Shown in pieces: positions 45,148-54,390 of a stretch of 64,000 nucleotides of DNA. The translations under genes and the position numbers were made by a program. This stretch comes from Streptomyces nodosus (lineage in GTDB: Bacteria > Actinomycetota > Actinomycetes > Streptomycetales > Streptomycetaceae), in contig NZ_CP023747.1 of assembly GCF_008704995.1 (NCBI RefSeq), forward strand, positions 682,001-746,000. The letters run 5' to 3'. The notes beneath the pieces were generated by a model. That model was not told the DNA's origin. It saw only the letters and a program-made list of their open reading frames with translations, and made no database searches. How positions within the stretch are numbered: the stretch's first letter is position 1; every line of letters starts with the position of its first letter.

Positions 45148-46104
45148 TCAACGCGGAAGGGACTGCCCGGTGGGGCCGACCCGCAGGAAGGGCTCGTTCA
45201 CCTGCGGGTCCGTCAGGGCCCCGTAGGCGCCCGGGCGGCGGAAGGCGTTGCCCCAGGCCTCCCTGCGGCGGTAGTCGCGCAGTGCGTCCAGATCGAAGAC
45301 GGCCGGATACACCCCCGGGTGCTCGCCCGCCTCCACGGCGAGCATGTCCCGGGAGCGTCCGTCGGCGAAGGCGATGCCGTCGAAGGCGAGGGAGTGCCCC
45401 CAGCCGGGACCGGCGTAGTTGGCCATGGCCACGGCGGTCATGTTCTCGTAGGCGCGGGTCCGGAACTGGGCGAGCCGGTTGGTCTCCAGCTCACAGGCGT
45501 TCGGGGTGAGGATGACCTCCGCGCCCGCCAGCATCGAGGCGCGGGCGCTCTCCGGGAACTCCCGGTCGTAGCAGATCATCGCGCCCACCATGACGTCTCC
45601 GGCGGCGGTGTCCAGTGTCCCCACCGCGAACGACTCTCCCGGGGTGAGGCCGGCTTCCGGCAGATCGAAGGCGCAGGTGTGCACCTTCGCCTGGTGCAGC
45701 ACGACACGGCCGTGCCGGTCGATCAGGGACACGGTGTTGCGAGGCGCTCCGTCCCACCGTTCGAGGTAGGTGAGGGCGATCGCCATCTCCAACTCCACGG
45801 CCAGCGCACGGAAGTGACCGACGAAGGGAGAGTCCCTGCCGATCGGCTCCCCCTCCCAGGCCGCCTCGGGCTCCGGGACCGGCGGAACGACGGTGCCGGT
45901 CCACCGCTGCGGATGCCGGTAGAGGTCCCCCACCCCGGCGGGCACGGACGCGCTGTAACCGTTGCTCCACATCTCCGGGAACAGGGCCACATCGGCACCG
46001 AGGGCCGTCGCCCTGCGACAGGCGGCCTCGCCCAGGGCGAGGTTCCGCCCGAGATCGTGTCCGGGCGGCGCGAGCTGAAGCAGGGCGACGGTCAACATAC
46101 TCAT
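45148..46104 (-). CDS. Carbon-nitrogen hydrolase (nitrilase superfamily)
   Basis: A 318-aa hydrolase with the Glu-Lys-Cys triad visible: Glu in LFPEMWSNGY (near 48), Lys in HQAKVHTCAF (near 140) and Cys in GAMICYDREFPE (near 175). This fits amidases, N-carbamoyl amidohydrolases or nitrilases. ATG 46104 has AAGGAG twelve bases upstream; ATG 46098 is an alternative. The gene faces the symporter across the strong terminator. The substrate cannot be set from sequence. Confidence 0.9.
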   Translation of the reverse strand: MSMLTVALLQLAPPGHDLGRNLALGEAACRRATALGADVALFPEMWSNGYSASVPAGVGDLYRHPQRWTGTVVPPVPEPEAAWEGEPIGRDSPFVGHFRALAVELEMAIALTYLERWDGAPRNTVSLIDRHGRVVLHQAKVHTCAFDLPEAGLTPGESFAVGTLDTAAGDVMVGAMICYDREFPESARASMLAGAEVILTPNACELETNRLAQFRTRAYENMTAVAMANYAGPGWGHSLAFDGIAFADGRSRDMLAVEAGEHPGVYPAVFDLDALRDYRRREAWGNAFRRPGAYGALTDPQVNEPFLRVGPTGQSLPR

Positions 46105-46282
46105 GCAGAGGGCTCCTTCACGATCGGCTGACGCGGCATTCGGGTGCACGGCACTCGGAGCCACGGGAGGAGCCCGGCAGATCGGCAGTCGTCACACCAT
46201 GGCGGCACGCTACAACGACCCCCGCCCCGACGGCACCGGAGTTTCCGGCGCACTCCGGGAAGGAGCCGGCGCCGTCATCGGG

Positions 46283-47395
46283 TCATGACGGGTGGGTACG
46301 GCCGTCGTTCTCCTCCTGGCGCGGCCGGCCGTCGTCGCCGAGCGCCGGGGGGCCGTTGGTGTCCGGGGTGATTCTGGCCGCCATCTCGGAGAGGCGCTTG
46401 CAGGCCTGTTCGACCTTGTCCAGCGTCTGGTTGCGCTCGGTGACGGCCGCACCGATCAGCAGGGCGGTCAGCGAGGCGGCGCCGTTGAACGCCTGGAGGA
46501 CGACCATGTTGGTGAGCAGACTGTGACCGGCGAAAGGACCTGATCGGCGGGTGGCGGCGAGGACCGCGAAGGTGGACACCGCCAGCGCGCAGGGTGCGGC
46601 CCCGGCCCGCTGGAAGCGGAAGGCCGCCCAGACCACCACCGGGAAGGTGAGGAAGAGGAACGACGCCTGGAAGATCTGGAGCAGACCGATGCCCAGGGTC
46701 GCCGTCGCGAGGAACGCTCCCTCCACCCAACGGGACGGGGGTACGTTCTTCGGCCAGCGCGCCGAGCGGAGCGCGAGCAGCACGGGTGCGACCAGCAGGA
46801 CGCCCATCGCGTCACCGGCCCACCAGACCCACCAGGCCGGCCAGAACCCCCCGGCGGGCAGTGCCCGGGCGAGGTACAGGGTGCCGGTACCCACCGTCGC
46901 GCTGGTGAGCATGCCCGCGAACGCGCCGAGGAAGACCAGGACGAGCGCGTCCCGGAAGCGGTTGAGCTCGGTGCGGAACCCGGCAGCGCGAAGCAGTGCG
47001 TAGGAGCACAGGGGGGCGAGCGTGTCGCCCGCCGTGATGGCGAGTACGCCCGGTACCGACGGCCCGAGCGTGATGTCGGTCAGCAACGCGCCGAGTGCGA
47101 TCCCTGGCCAGATCCGGGGGCCGAGGAGAAGGAGGGCGGCCAGGGAGATGCCGGTCGCGGGCCACAGCGGTGTGACCTGGCCGCGCACGAGGTGCTGGAG
47201 CAGCCCCAGCCTGGCGGAGATGTAGTAGAGCACGGCGATGGCGCAGATCGTCAGCGCCGTCGTACCACCGCGCCGGAGCCGGTCACGGCAGGTGACCGTG
47301 GCCGGGAGGCCGTTCCCTCGTCCTCGCCTCTCACTCGAGCGTCTGCCGATCACGCCGGGTTCACCGCCCTGCCGTTCATCTCCATGACCCTTCAC
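46283..47395 (-). CDS. MASE1-domain membrane protein without output domain
   Basis: A 370-aa membrane protein of the MASE1 sensor type: YYISARLGLL near residue 57, TPLWPATGISLAALLLLGPR, PGIALGALLTD, then several helices, WWVWWAGDAMGVLLVAPVLL and FPVVVWAAFRFQRAGA. The last 60 residues form a short soluble tail (ERNQTLDKVEQACKRLSEMA) that could be a coiled-coil linker. MASE1 is usually joined to a kinase, GGDEF or phosphatase domain; here no output domain follows. A GAF-SpoIIE phosphatase gene lies 87 bp upstream on the same strand, so the two may work as separate input and output. The GTG start at 47395 is uncertain; GTG 47353 is possible. Confidence 0.85.
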   Translation of the reverse strand: MKGHGDERQGGEPGVIGRRSSERRGRGNGLPATVTCRDRLRRGGTTALTICAIAVLYYISARLGLLQHLVRGQVTPLWPATGISLAALLLLGPRIWPGIALGALLTDITLGPSVPGVLAITAGDTLAPLCSYALLRAAGFRTELNRFRDALVLVFLGAFAGMLTSATVGTGTLYLARALPAGGFWPAWWVWWAGDAMGVLLVAPVLLALRSARWPKNVPPSRWVEGAFLATATLGIGLLQIFQASFLFLTFPVVVWAAFRFQRAGAAPCALAVSTFAVLAATRRSGPFAGHSLLTNMVVLQAFNGAASLTALLIGAAVTERNQTLDKVEQACKRLSEMAARITPDTNGPPALGDDGRPRQEENDGRTHPS

Positions 47396-47482
47396 CAGTG
47401 CTCTGTCGGGGGTTCGCTCCTGTGGCCGTCGTGGTCGGCACCGCGCGCCGCCCGCGCCGGACCGCTGCGGCGGCCTGCGGCT

Positions 47483-48814
47483 TCAGCGCGGGGTGCGCAG
47501 GGCGAGGATGGCCATGTCGTCGTGCCCGTCGCTGGGGTGGTGGTCGGCCAGCGCCCGTACGAAGTCGTGCAGGGGCAGCTCCGCGTGGGCGGTGGCGAGT
47601 TCGGCGAGCGCGGCCAGACCCCGGTCGATGGGATGGTCGGGGTGTTCGATGAGTCCGTCGGTGAAGAAGACCACGGTGGTGTTCGGGGGCAGAGGGCGGG
47701 AGTGGTCGGGGCGGTGCTGCCCGCTGTCGACATTGAGCGGGAGCCCGGGCTCGGCGAACAGGTACTCCGCTCGCCGGTCCGGGGTGATCACCAGGGGAGG
47801 GACATGGCCCGCCGTGCTCCACAGCAGCCGCCACGCGGACCCGGCGGGCTCGATGCGGGCCAGACTGGTGGTGGTGACGGGAAGGTCGGTGATGGTCTGC
47901 AGGGTGCGGTCGAGCTGGGCGAGGCACGCGCTGGGGGAGGCGGACCGTTCGAGCAGCAGAGCGCGCAGCATATTGCGGGTGGCGGCCATGGCGGCCGCGG
48001 CATGCAGATCGTGGCCGACCACGTCGCCGATGACGACCGCCACGGCCCCGTCGGGCAGCAGGATGGCGTCGTACCAGTCCCCGCCCAGCGGGCTGGGCTC
48101 GGCGGCCGGCCGGTAGATGGCGGCAGCACCGAAGGGCCGCAGATCGGGCAGGGTCGGCAGCAGGAGCCGCTGGAACTGCTCGGAGCCGGCCCGGACCTGC
48201 TCGAACAGGCGGACGTTGTCGATCGCGATGCCGGCGGCGCTGGCCAGGGCCACGAGCATGCGCTCGTCATGGACGTCGAAGGGACGGCCGTCACGCCGCT
48301 CGGACAGATAGAGGTCTCCGTAGACCCCGCAGCGGACGCCGATGGCGACGCCGAGCAGGGTGCGCAGGGGCGGGTGCCCGGGCGGGAAACCGGCGAAGGC
48401 CGGGTGGGAGGAGATGTCCTCGACCCGCAGCGGCTCGGGGTGGCGGATCAGGTGTCCGAGGAGGCCGAGCCCGTGCGGGAGCCCCACCCCTGCCAGGGCC
48501 TGGCGTTCCTCCTCGGTCAGACCGGCGGCGACGAACTGCGCCAGACGGCCGTCGGCCTCGTCGAGGACCCCCAGGGCCCCGTAACGGGCGCCGACCAGGT
48601 CCATGGCGGTGGTCACGATGCGGTGCAGCATCGCGGGCAGCTCCGTCTCCCGGGTGATGGTCACCACCGCGTCCAGCAGGCCCTGGATCCGGGCCTTGGC
48701 CGCGGTCAGGGCGGACAGCTGCTCGTCGATCCGGCCCAGCGCGGCGTCCAGCCGCCCCAGCAGGTCACGATCGTGCCGCTGTTCCGGTTCCTCCTTCCTG
48801 CCTCCGCCCGCCAT
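47483..48814 (-). CDS. GAF-domain SpoIIE/RsbU-type PP2C phosphatase
   Basis: A 443-aa protein. An N-terminal coiled coil (about 15-50) leads into a GAF domain (about 55-205: LHRIVTTAMDLVGARYGALG, GYLYLSERR-type VYGDLYLSERRDG, MLVALASAAGIAIDNVRLFE). A SpoIIE-type phosphatase domain follows (about 210-440: LGGDWYDAILLPDG, IGDVVGHDLHAAAAMA, STAGHVPPLV, VVFFTDGLIE, DDMAILALR). Its metal-binding aspartates are present. It probably dephosphorylates an anti-sigma-factor antagonist in a partner-switch pathway. ATG 48814 is spaced well from GGGAGG; a GTG three bases earlier is the alternative. Confidence 0.92.
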   Translation of the reverse strand: MAGGGRKEEPEQRHDRDLLGRLDAALGRIDEQLSALTAAKARIQGLLDAVVTITRETELPAMLHRIVTTAMDLVGARYGALGVLDEADGRLAQFVAAGLTEEERQALAGVGLPHGLGLLGHLIRHPEPLRVEDISSHPAFAGFPPGHPPLRTLLGVAIGVRCGVYGDLYLSERRDGRPFDVHDERMLVALASAAGIAIDNVRLFEQVRAGSEQFQRLLLPTLPDLRPFGAAAIYRPAAEPSPLGGDWYDAILLPDGAVAVVIGDVVGHDLHAAAAMAATRNMLRALLLERSASPSACLAQLDRTLQTITDLPVTTTSLARIEPAGSAWRLLWSTAGHVPPLVITPDRRAEYLFAEPGLPLNVDSGQHRPDHSRPLPPNTTVVFFTDGLIEHPDHPIDRGLAALAELATAHAELPLHDFVRALADHHPSDGHDDMAILALRTPR

Positions 48815-49125
48815 CACGACCTCCCGGTGAACCGGTACTCGTTCCCCACCGTATTCCGGCTCACCCGGTGGCGCCGGGCCGGAACCCGTGCTGGGCCCGG
48901 GGGTCCGCCCGGCGGGCAGGCCGGTTCCGCTCGATCACTCACCCGAGCGGCCCACCGGCCCCCTGACACGACCGCGATCAAACAAAACAACAGCGTGACA
49001 CGGCCGGATGACCGGTCCCGCTCATTACTCCACCAGCGGCACGCCACCCCGAACGTCCCGAGCGGCACCCCACCCGCAGCCGCCCGCACCCGCCCGGGAC
49101 GCACGACGGGCCCCGTCGAGGTCCG
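48815..49125. other. Intergenic region upstream of the SpoIIE phosphatase gene
   Basis: 311 bp between the phosphatase start and the tetR stop. An A/T-rich patch near 48970-49000 (CAAACAAAACAACAGC) stands out and may be promoter DNA. No gene seen. Confidence 0.5.
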
Positions 49126-49776
49126 TCAGGGCTGCCCGCGCTCCACGGTCTTCCCGTCGGCCGCTCCCGCGATCCCGGCGAGGACGAAGGCCAGCCCCCG
49201 CTCGAACTCGTCCCCGGCGAAATCCGCGCCCACGGAGGCGAGTCGGGCGAGGGTGGGCAGTGAGCCGTCGGCGAGTGCCGCGATACGGCCCGCCGCGTCG
49301 GACGGGCTCTCCTCCGGGGCGAGGGGCCCGGCCAGCTCGGCCTGGGCGACACCCATGACGAACGCCATGACGGTGCGGAAGGCGGCGAGCAGGTCCGGCC
49401 CGTCGAGTCCACCGCGAGCGAGCGCCGCGGCGAGCGCCTCGGCCGGGGCGAGGGAGTCCACCGAGGAGGTGCGGCGGGTGAGCATGAGCGGCACGACCGC
49501 GGGGTGCTCCCGCACGGTGCTCCAGAGGACCCTGGCGATGCCCCGGGTGTCCGCGAGCCAGTCCCCGGTGGGGCGCGGTACGGCGACGCGCGCGGACACC
49601 GCGTCGACGACGAGTTCCTCCAACGCCTCCCGCCCGGCGACGTAGTTGTAGAGCGTCATGGGCCCCGTGCCCAGAGCCGCCGCCAGCGAGCGCATGGTGA
49701 GCCCGCTCAGGCCCTCCCGGTCGACGATCGCCAGGGCCTGCTGCTGGATCTCCGCCAGGGTGAACCGGGCTCTCAT
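49126..49776 (-). CDS. TetR-family repressor
   Basis: A 216-aa TetR regulator. The HTH is at about residues 8-55 (FTLAEIQQQALAIVDREGLS, GTGPMTLYNYVAGRE), then the C-terminal ligand/dimer domain (TetR_C type, with REHPAVVPLMLTRR and GLAFVLAGIAGAADG). ATG 49776 has GTGGAG upstream. It is divergent from a hydrolase operon, and the 86-bp gap contains two facing palindromes that should be its operators. It probably represses both directions until a small hydrophobic ligand binds. Confidence 0.92.
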   Translation of the reverse strand: MRARFTLAEIQQQALAIVDREGLSGLTMRSLAAALGTGPMTLYNYVAGREALEELVVDAVSARVAVPRPTGDWLADTRGIARVLWSTVREHPAVVPLMLTRRTSSVDSLAPAEALAAALARGGLDGPDLLAAFRTVMAFVMGVAQAELAGPLAPEESPSDAAGRIAALADGSLPTLARLASVGADFAGDEFERGLAFVLAGIAGAADGKTVERGQP

Positions 49777-49797
49777 GACGTCGACACTCCACTTGAC

Positions 49798-49842
49798 ACG
49801 TACAGCGTACGTATCTCACGGTACTACACGTACGCTGTACGT
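49798..49842. promoter_or_regulatory. Double TetR operator
   Basis: ACGTAC-AGC-GTACGT (49798-49812) and ACGTAC-GCT-GTACGT (49828-49842) are perfect 6-bp-arm palindromes and exact reverse complements of each other, 30 bp apart (about three helical turns). A TTGACA box overlaps the left edge. Confidence 0.82.
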
Positions 49843-49862
49843 ATCGAGGAGAGGGCTCCGTC

Positions 49863-50789
49863 ATGCCGTCCGCCGCGCCATCCACCGTCACCACCTGGTT
49901 CCCCTCGCGAGGGCTGCGCTGCGCGGCCTGGCTCACCCGCCCCCGGGGAGCGGGCCCGCACCCGGCGGTGCTGCTCGTCCACGGGTTCGGCGCCACCCAT
50001 GAGATGCGTCTCGGGCGGTACGAGCAGGCCTTCGCCGCCGCCGGCCTCGCCGTGCTGTCCTTCGACTTCGCCCACCTGGGCGCCTCCCAGGGTGTTCCAC
50101 GGCAGCTCATCTCGATCCGACGCCAGTTGGCGGACGTCGAGGCAGCGCTGGCCTTCCTCGGGCGAACCCCCGGCATCGACCCCGGACGCATCGCACTGTG
50201 GGGCACCTCCCTCGGCGCCACTCACACACTCCTGAACGCGGCCCGGCACCCCGAACTGGCGGCCGTGGTGGTGCAGTGCCCCGTCCTCGACACACGTGAC
50301 GCCGCGAGGTGCGCGGGGTGGCGCGCGGCCGCGCGGCTCGCGGCGCCGGTCGTGAGCGATCTGGTCCGCCGCGGGCTACGGCTGAAGCGCCGCTATGTCC
50401 CCATCGTCGACGAACCGGGCCGAACCGCCGTCGTCACCGTCCCCGGCGCGAAGGAGGGCTGGTACGGGATGCTCCCGCCGGGCGTGGACTTCGACAACAG
50501 GGTGACTGCGGCCGTCGGCCTCGATCTCCTCACCCGCAACGCCGCCCGCCGGGCCGTCGACATACGGTCGCCGCTGCTGGTCTGCGTCAGCGACCATGAG
50601 ACCCTCACCGATCCGCGCATCGCGGTGCGAGCCGCGATGCGGGCGCCGGCCGGCACCTTCCTCCGCTATCCCGCCGACCACTTCGCCGTCTATCATCCGC
50701 CGCTCGTCGAGCGCATCATCCGCGACCAGACGGACTTCCTGGTCCGTCATCTCTCGCTGTCCGAGGCGTACGGAGAGCGCCATGCGTGA
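49863..50789 (+). CDS. Alpha/beta hydrolase
   Basis: A 308-aa alpha/beta hydrolase. LLVHGFGATHEMR (oxyanion HGFG, near 40), LSFDFAHLGASQG, nucleophile elbow GTSLGATH (Ser near 118), acid in VSDHETLTD (near 245) and catalytic His in YPADHFAVYH (near 275) form a full catalytic set. It resembles the Xaa-Pro-dipeptidase/dienelactone-like group of esterases; substrate unknown. ATG 49863 has GAGGAGAGGG upstream. It is the first gene after the TetR operators and overlaps the next gene by 8 bp. Confidence 0.9.
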   Translation: MPSAAPSTVTTWFPSRGLRCAAWLTRPRGAGPHPAVLLVHGFGATHEMRLGRYEQAFAAAGLAVLSFDFAHLGASQGVPRQLISIRRQLADVEAALAFLGRTPGIDPGRIALWGTSLGATHTLLNAARHPELAAVVVQCPVLDTRDAARCAGWRAAARLAAPVVSDLVRRGLRLKRRYVPIVDEPGRTAVVTVPGAKEGWYGMLPPGVDFDNRVTAAVGLDLLTRNAARRAVDIRSPLLVCVSDHETLTDPRIAVRAAMRAPAGTFLRYPADHFAVYHPPLVERIIRDQTDFLVRHLSLSEAYGERHA

Positions 50790-51411
50790 CCTGCTACGAC
50801 GTCAGGACGACGCCTTTGTCGCGTTCGCAAGGGAACTGACGGAGGACGAGTGGCGCGCGCCGAGCCTGTGCGCGGGATGGACGAACCAGGACGTCCTGGC
50901 GCACCTGGTGCTCGGCCTGCGGCTGCCCGCCTCCGCACTGCTGGCCGCCACGGTCCTACGACGGTCCTCGTTCGACACCGCCAACGACCGCCTCAGCCGG
51001 GAGCACGCCGTCGGTCGCGGTGCGCCCGATCTGCTGGACGAGTTCGACCGCTGCCGGAAGCGCCCCCGGGGCATCGGGCGCCTCCTGCCCCTGCCACTTC
51101 TCCTCGGCGACCATACGGTCCACCACCTCGACATCGCCCTCGCCCTCGGCCGTACCGAGGTTCTCGACGCCGAGGTGGCGGACGCCGTCCTCGATGTGGA
51201 GATCCGGATCCCCAACCCGTTCGTCCCGGCAGCCCGACGCGCCCGTGGGCTGTGTCTGCTGACCACCGACACCGAGTGGTCACGCCCCGGTGACCGGTCC
51301 CTGGCCGTCAGGGGCCCCGCCGAGGCCCTCGTCTCCGCCCTCGCGGGCCGCCCCCATGCCCTGCCCCGGCTGCACGGCGCAGGCGTGGCCGTGCTGGCGA
51401 CCCGCATGTGA
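50782..51411 (+). CDS. Maleylpyruvate isomerase/DinB-like (TIGR03083-type) protein
   Basis: A 209-aa protein with the mycothiol-dependent maleylpyruvate isomerase N-terminal fold: LTEDEWRAPSLCAGWTNQDV near 20, LAHLVLGLRL (first metal-site His) and LGDHTVHHLDIALAL (second and third His) near 110. The C-terminal part (FVPAARRARGLCLLTTDTEW, PRLHGAGVAVLA) matches the SCP-2-like tail of these proteins. Many members are mycothiol-linked or metal-dependent transferases. ATG 50782 lies within the end of the hydrolase gene, so the two form a TetR-controlled pair. Loss of these proteins' targets cannot be guessed. Confidence 0.8.
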   Translation: MRDLLRRQDDAFVAFARELTEDEWRAPSLCAGWTNQDVLAHLVLGLRLPASALLAATVLRRSSFDTANDRLSREHAVGRGAPDLLDEFDRCRKRPRGIGRLLPLPLLLGDHTVHHLDIALALGRTEVLDAEVADAVLDVEIRIPNPFVPAARRARGLCLLTTDTEWSRPGDRSLAVRGPAEALVSALAGRPHALPRLHGAGVAVLATRM

Positions 51412-51540
51412 GGGCAGCGGGAGCTCCGGTGAGCACAACCGCCCGCGCGGATGGCGAACCGGGGCCTCCTCCACGGCGAGGGGGCCGGTGGCGCAGGGTC
51501 CCTTCACCGCCGTGCCGACAGCGGGGCAGGCGATCGTCGG

Positions 51541-51584
51541 CAGGCCCGCGTCCGCCGTGGTCGGGTGCGGCGGACGCGGGCCTG
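51541..51584. terminator. Bidirectional hairpin terminator
   Basis: CAGGCCCGCGTCCGCC and GGCGGACGCGGGCCTG form a perfect 16-bp stem with a 12-nt loop, followed by TTT. It separates the MDMPI-like gene from the facing iolD. Confidence 0.9.
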
Positions 51585-51610
51585 TTTCGCTGCCGGGGCC
51601 GGAGGCCGGG

Positions 51611-53509
51611 TCAGGCCGGGGGTGGGGTGAGCAGCGGGCGCTGGGCCTTCTTGTGCTGCTCGTAGGCGGCGCGGGCCGCGGTGGCCGAGGGCAGTGCGGA
51701 GACCTCGGCGACCGGGACGTCCCACCAGGCGTCGGAGCCGGGGGCCGGCACCAGGGGGTCGGTCTCCACATGGACGACGGTGGTGCGCTCGGCCGCGAGG
51801 GCGGTGGCGAGCGCCTCGCGGAAGCCGTCCAGGCCCTGGGCACGGAGCACGTCCGCGCCCAGGCTCGCGGCGTTCGCGGCCAGATCGACCGGCAGGATGT
51901 CACCGTCCAGATGACCGGTGGCCGGGTCGCGGTAGCGGTAGCGGGTGCCGAACCGGTCGGCGCCGACCTGCTCCGACAGCGCGCCGATCGAGGCGAAGCC
52001 ATGGTTCTGCACCAGCACCACGACCAGCTTGAGGCGCTCGGCGACGGCCGTGGCGATCTCCTGGGCCATCATCAGATAGGAGCCGTCGCCGACCAGCACC
52101 ACGACCTCGCGGTCGGGTGCGGCCATCTTCACGCCGAGCCCTCCGGCGATCTCGTAGCCCATGCAGGAGAAGCCGTACTCGACGTGGTAGCCCAGCGGGT
52201 CGGCGGGACGCCACAGCTTGTGCAGATCGCCCGGTATGGAACCGGCGGCGCACACCACCACGTCCCGCTCTCCCATGGCGTCCCGCAGCGCGCCGATGAT
52301 CTCGCTCTGGGCGGGCAGCGGCCGGTGTCCGGCGGTGAAGGCGGCGTCCGCCACCGCGTCCCAGCCGCGCACCAGCCGGGCCGCGCGCTCGCGCCAGTCC
52401 GGGGCGGCCGACCAGCCGGACAGTGCGGTGCCGAGCGCCTGGAGGCCCGCGCGGGCGTCCGCGACCAGGGACACCCCGGCCTGCTTGGCGGCGTCGAACG
52501 CGGCGATGTTGAGGTTGACGAAGGCCACCTCGGGGTCGGCGAACAGGGTGCGTGAGGCGGTGGTGAAGTCCTGCCAGCGGGTGCCGATGCCGATCACCAC
52601 ATCGGCCTCGCGGGCCAGGGCGTTGGCCGCGGCGCTGCCGGTGTGTCCGACGGCGCCGACGGCCGCCGGGTGGCCGTGCGGCAGCGCGGCCTTGCCGGCC
52701 TGGGTGACCGCGACCGGCACCCCGGTGGCGGCGGCGAACTCCGCGAGCGCGGCGGTGGCGTCGGAGTGGATCACCCCGCCGCCGGCCACGATCAGCGGGC
52801 GCCGGGCGCCCCGCAGCAGCCGTACGGCGGCGGCCAGTGACGCCTCGTCGGGGGCCGGGCGGCGGATGTGCCACACCCGGTGGGCGAAGAACTCCTCGGG
52901 GAAGTCCCAGGCCTCCGCCTGGACGTCCTGCGGCAGGCACAGGGTGACGGCGCCGGTCTCGGCCTGGTCGGTGAGCACCCGCATCGCCTGCACGGCCGAG
53001 GAGAGCAGCTGCTCGGGCCGCCAGATCCGGTCGAAGAACCGGGAGACGGGCCGGAAGACATCATTGACGGTGAGGTCGGCGGCGTACGGCTGTTCGAGTT
53101 CCTGGAGCAGCGGTGAGGCGGCGCGGGAGGCGAAGGTGTCGCCGGGCAGCAGCAGCACCGGCAGCCGGTTGACGGTGGCCAGGGCCGCCCCGGTGACCAT
53201 ATTGGTGGAGCCGGGCCCCACCGAGGCGGTGCAGGCCAGAGTGGAGAGCCTGCGCCGGGTGCGGGCGTAGGCCACCGCGGCGTGCACCATGGCCTGCTCG
53301 TTGCGGGCCTGGTGGTAGGTCAGATCGTCGGGGCGTTCCAGCAGGGCCTGGCCGAGCCCCGCGATGTTGCCGTGGCCGAAAATGCCGAAGCAGCCCTCGA
53401 TCAGCCGCTGTTCGACGCCGTCCCGCTCGGTGTACTGCTGCGCGAGAAACGCCACCAGCGCCTGGGCGGTGGTCAGTCGGCGGGTGGGGCGGGATCCGGT
53501 CGTGGTCAT
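51611..53509 (-). CDS. iolD: 3D-(3,5/4)-trihydroxycyclohexane-1,2-dione hydrolase (IolD)
   Basis: A 632-aa thiamine-diphosphate enzyme of the IolD group. The ThDP glutamate is in RNEQAMVHAAVAYA near 70, the central FAD/nucleotide-like domain spans about 210-350, and the ThDP-binding motif is VGDGSYLMMAQE ending in NHGF near 485-510. IolD opens the ring of the diketo-inositol intermediate to 5-deoxyglucuronate. ATG 53509 has GGAGGG seven bases before it and overlaps the stop of iolB as ATGA. It is the last gene of the operon, ending 27 bp before a strong terminator. Confidence 0.93.
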   Translation of the reverse strand: MTTTGSRPTRRLTTAQALVAFLAQQYTERDGVEQRLIEGCFGIFGHGNIAGLGQALLERPDDLTYHQARNEQAMVHAAVAYARTRRRLSTLACTASVGPGSTNMVTGAALATVNRLPVLLLPGDTFASRAASPLLQELEQPYAADLTVNDVFRPVSRFFDRIWRPEQLLSSAVQAMRVLTDQAETGAVTLCLPQDVQAEAWDFPEEFFAHRVWHIRRPAPDEASLAAAVRLLRGARRPLIVAGGGVIHSDATAALAEFAAATGVPVAVTQAGKAALPHGHPAAVGAVGHTGSAAANALAREADVVIGIGTRWQDFTTASRTLFADPEVAFVNLNIAAFDAAKQAGVSLVADARAGLQALGTALSGWSAAPDWRERAARLVRGWDAVADAAFTAGHRPLPAQSEIIGALRDAMGERDVVVCAAGSIPGDLHKLWRPADPLGYHVEYGFSCMGYEIAGGLGVKMAAPDREVVVLVGDGSYLMMAQEIATAVAERLKLVVVLVQNHGFASIGALSEQVGADRFGTRYRYRDPATGHLDGDILPVDLAANAASLGADVLRAQGLDGFREALATALAAERTTVVHVETDPLVPAPGSDAWWDVPVAEVSALPSATAARAAYEQHKKAQRPLLTPPPA

Positions 53510-54390
53510 CGTGGCCCTCCGGCGTCGCAGATCGGCACCCGGGGGTCGGCGGCCCGGCCGTCCCATGAGGCGCGTACCCAGTGATGGGCCGGGTCGTCGC
53601 AGCACGCCATGGTGCGCTGCGGGTCCGGCCCGGCGAGCACATTGAGGTAGTACAGGGGATGTCCCGGCGCGGCCATCGAGGGGCCGTGGTAGCCCCGGGG
53701 GACGAGCACCACATCGCCCTGCCGGACCTCCGCCAGCACGTCCACCCCGTCGCCTCCGGCCGCCGCGGGCTCGTACACCCGCTGGTAGCCGAGGCCGTGC
53801 GGGCCGGGGCCGCCGATCTCGAAGTAGTAGATCTCCTCCAGCACGGCCTCCCCCGGGCGCCGCTCGTCGTGCTTGTGCGGCGGATAGGAGGACCAGTTGC
53901 CGCCGGGGGTGAGCACCTCCACGGCGACCAGGCGGTCGCAGGGGAAGCCCTCCGGGGAGGCGAAGTTGTTCACCTGCCGGGTGGCGGGGCCGGCGCCGCG
54001 GATCTCGACCGGCACCGCCTCGGCGGGCCCGTAGGCGGGCGCCAGCCGGCGCTCGCAGCGGGCCGCGGGCAGCGCGAACCGGCCGCCGTCCGTGGAGTGG
54101 ACGGTGACCCGGGCGTCGCGCGGGGCGTAGGCGAAGTCGGTGACCCGGCTGAAGACGTCGGCGCGGCCGTCGAGGCCGAAGGAGGTGCCGTCGATCTCCA
54201 CCCGGCAGCTTCCGGACAGCGGCAGCACGATCAGCTCGCTGGCCCCGGTGTCCAGGGTCCGGGAGGCGCCCGGTGCGAGGTCGAGCACGCGCAGGGAGCT
54301 GTAGGTCCACCCGGCGTCCTGCGGGGTGACCGCCAGCCGGAAGCCGTCCGCCCCGGCGGTGCCGTCGGGCAGATGCAGCCGACGGGTCAT
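53506..54390 (-). CDS. iolB: 5-deoxy-glucuronate isomerase (IolB)
   Basis: A 294-aa cupin-fold isomerase. VEVLTPGGNWSSYPPHKHDE (metal-binding His/Glu, near 165), EEIYYFEI and DVVLVPRGYHGPS are IolB landmarks. It converts 5-deoxyglucuronate to 5-dehydro-2-deoxygluconate, the substrate of IolC. ATG 54390 shares one base with the stop of the aldolase gene (TGATG), so the operon is tightly packed. Confidence 0.93.
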   Translation of the reverse strand: MTRRLHLPDGTAGADGFRLAVTPQDAGWTYSSLRVLDLAPGASRTLDTGASELIVLPLSGSCRVEIDGTSFGLDGRADVFSRVTDFAYAPRDARVTVHSTDGGRFALPAARCERRLAPAYGPAEAVPVEIRGAGPATRQVNNFASPEGFPCDRLVAVEVLTPGGNWSSYPPHKHDERRPGEAVLEEIYYFEIGGPGPHGLGYQRVYEPAAAGGDGVDVLAEVRQGDVVLVPRGYHGPSMAAPGHPLYYLNVLAGPDPQRTMACCDDPAHHWVRASWDGRAADPRVPICDAGGPR

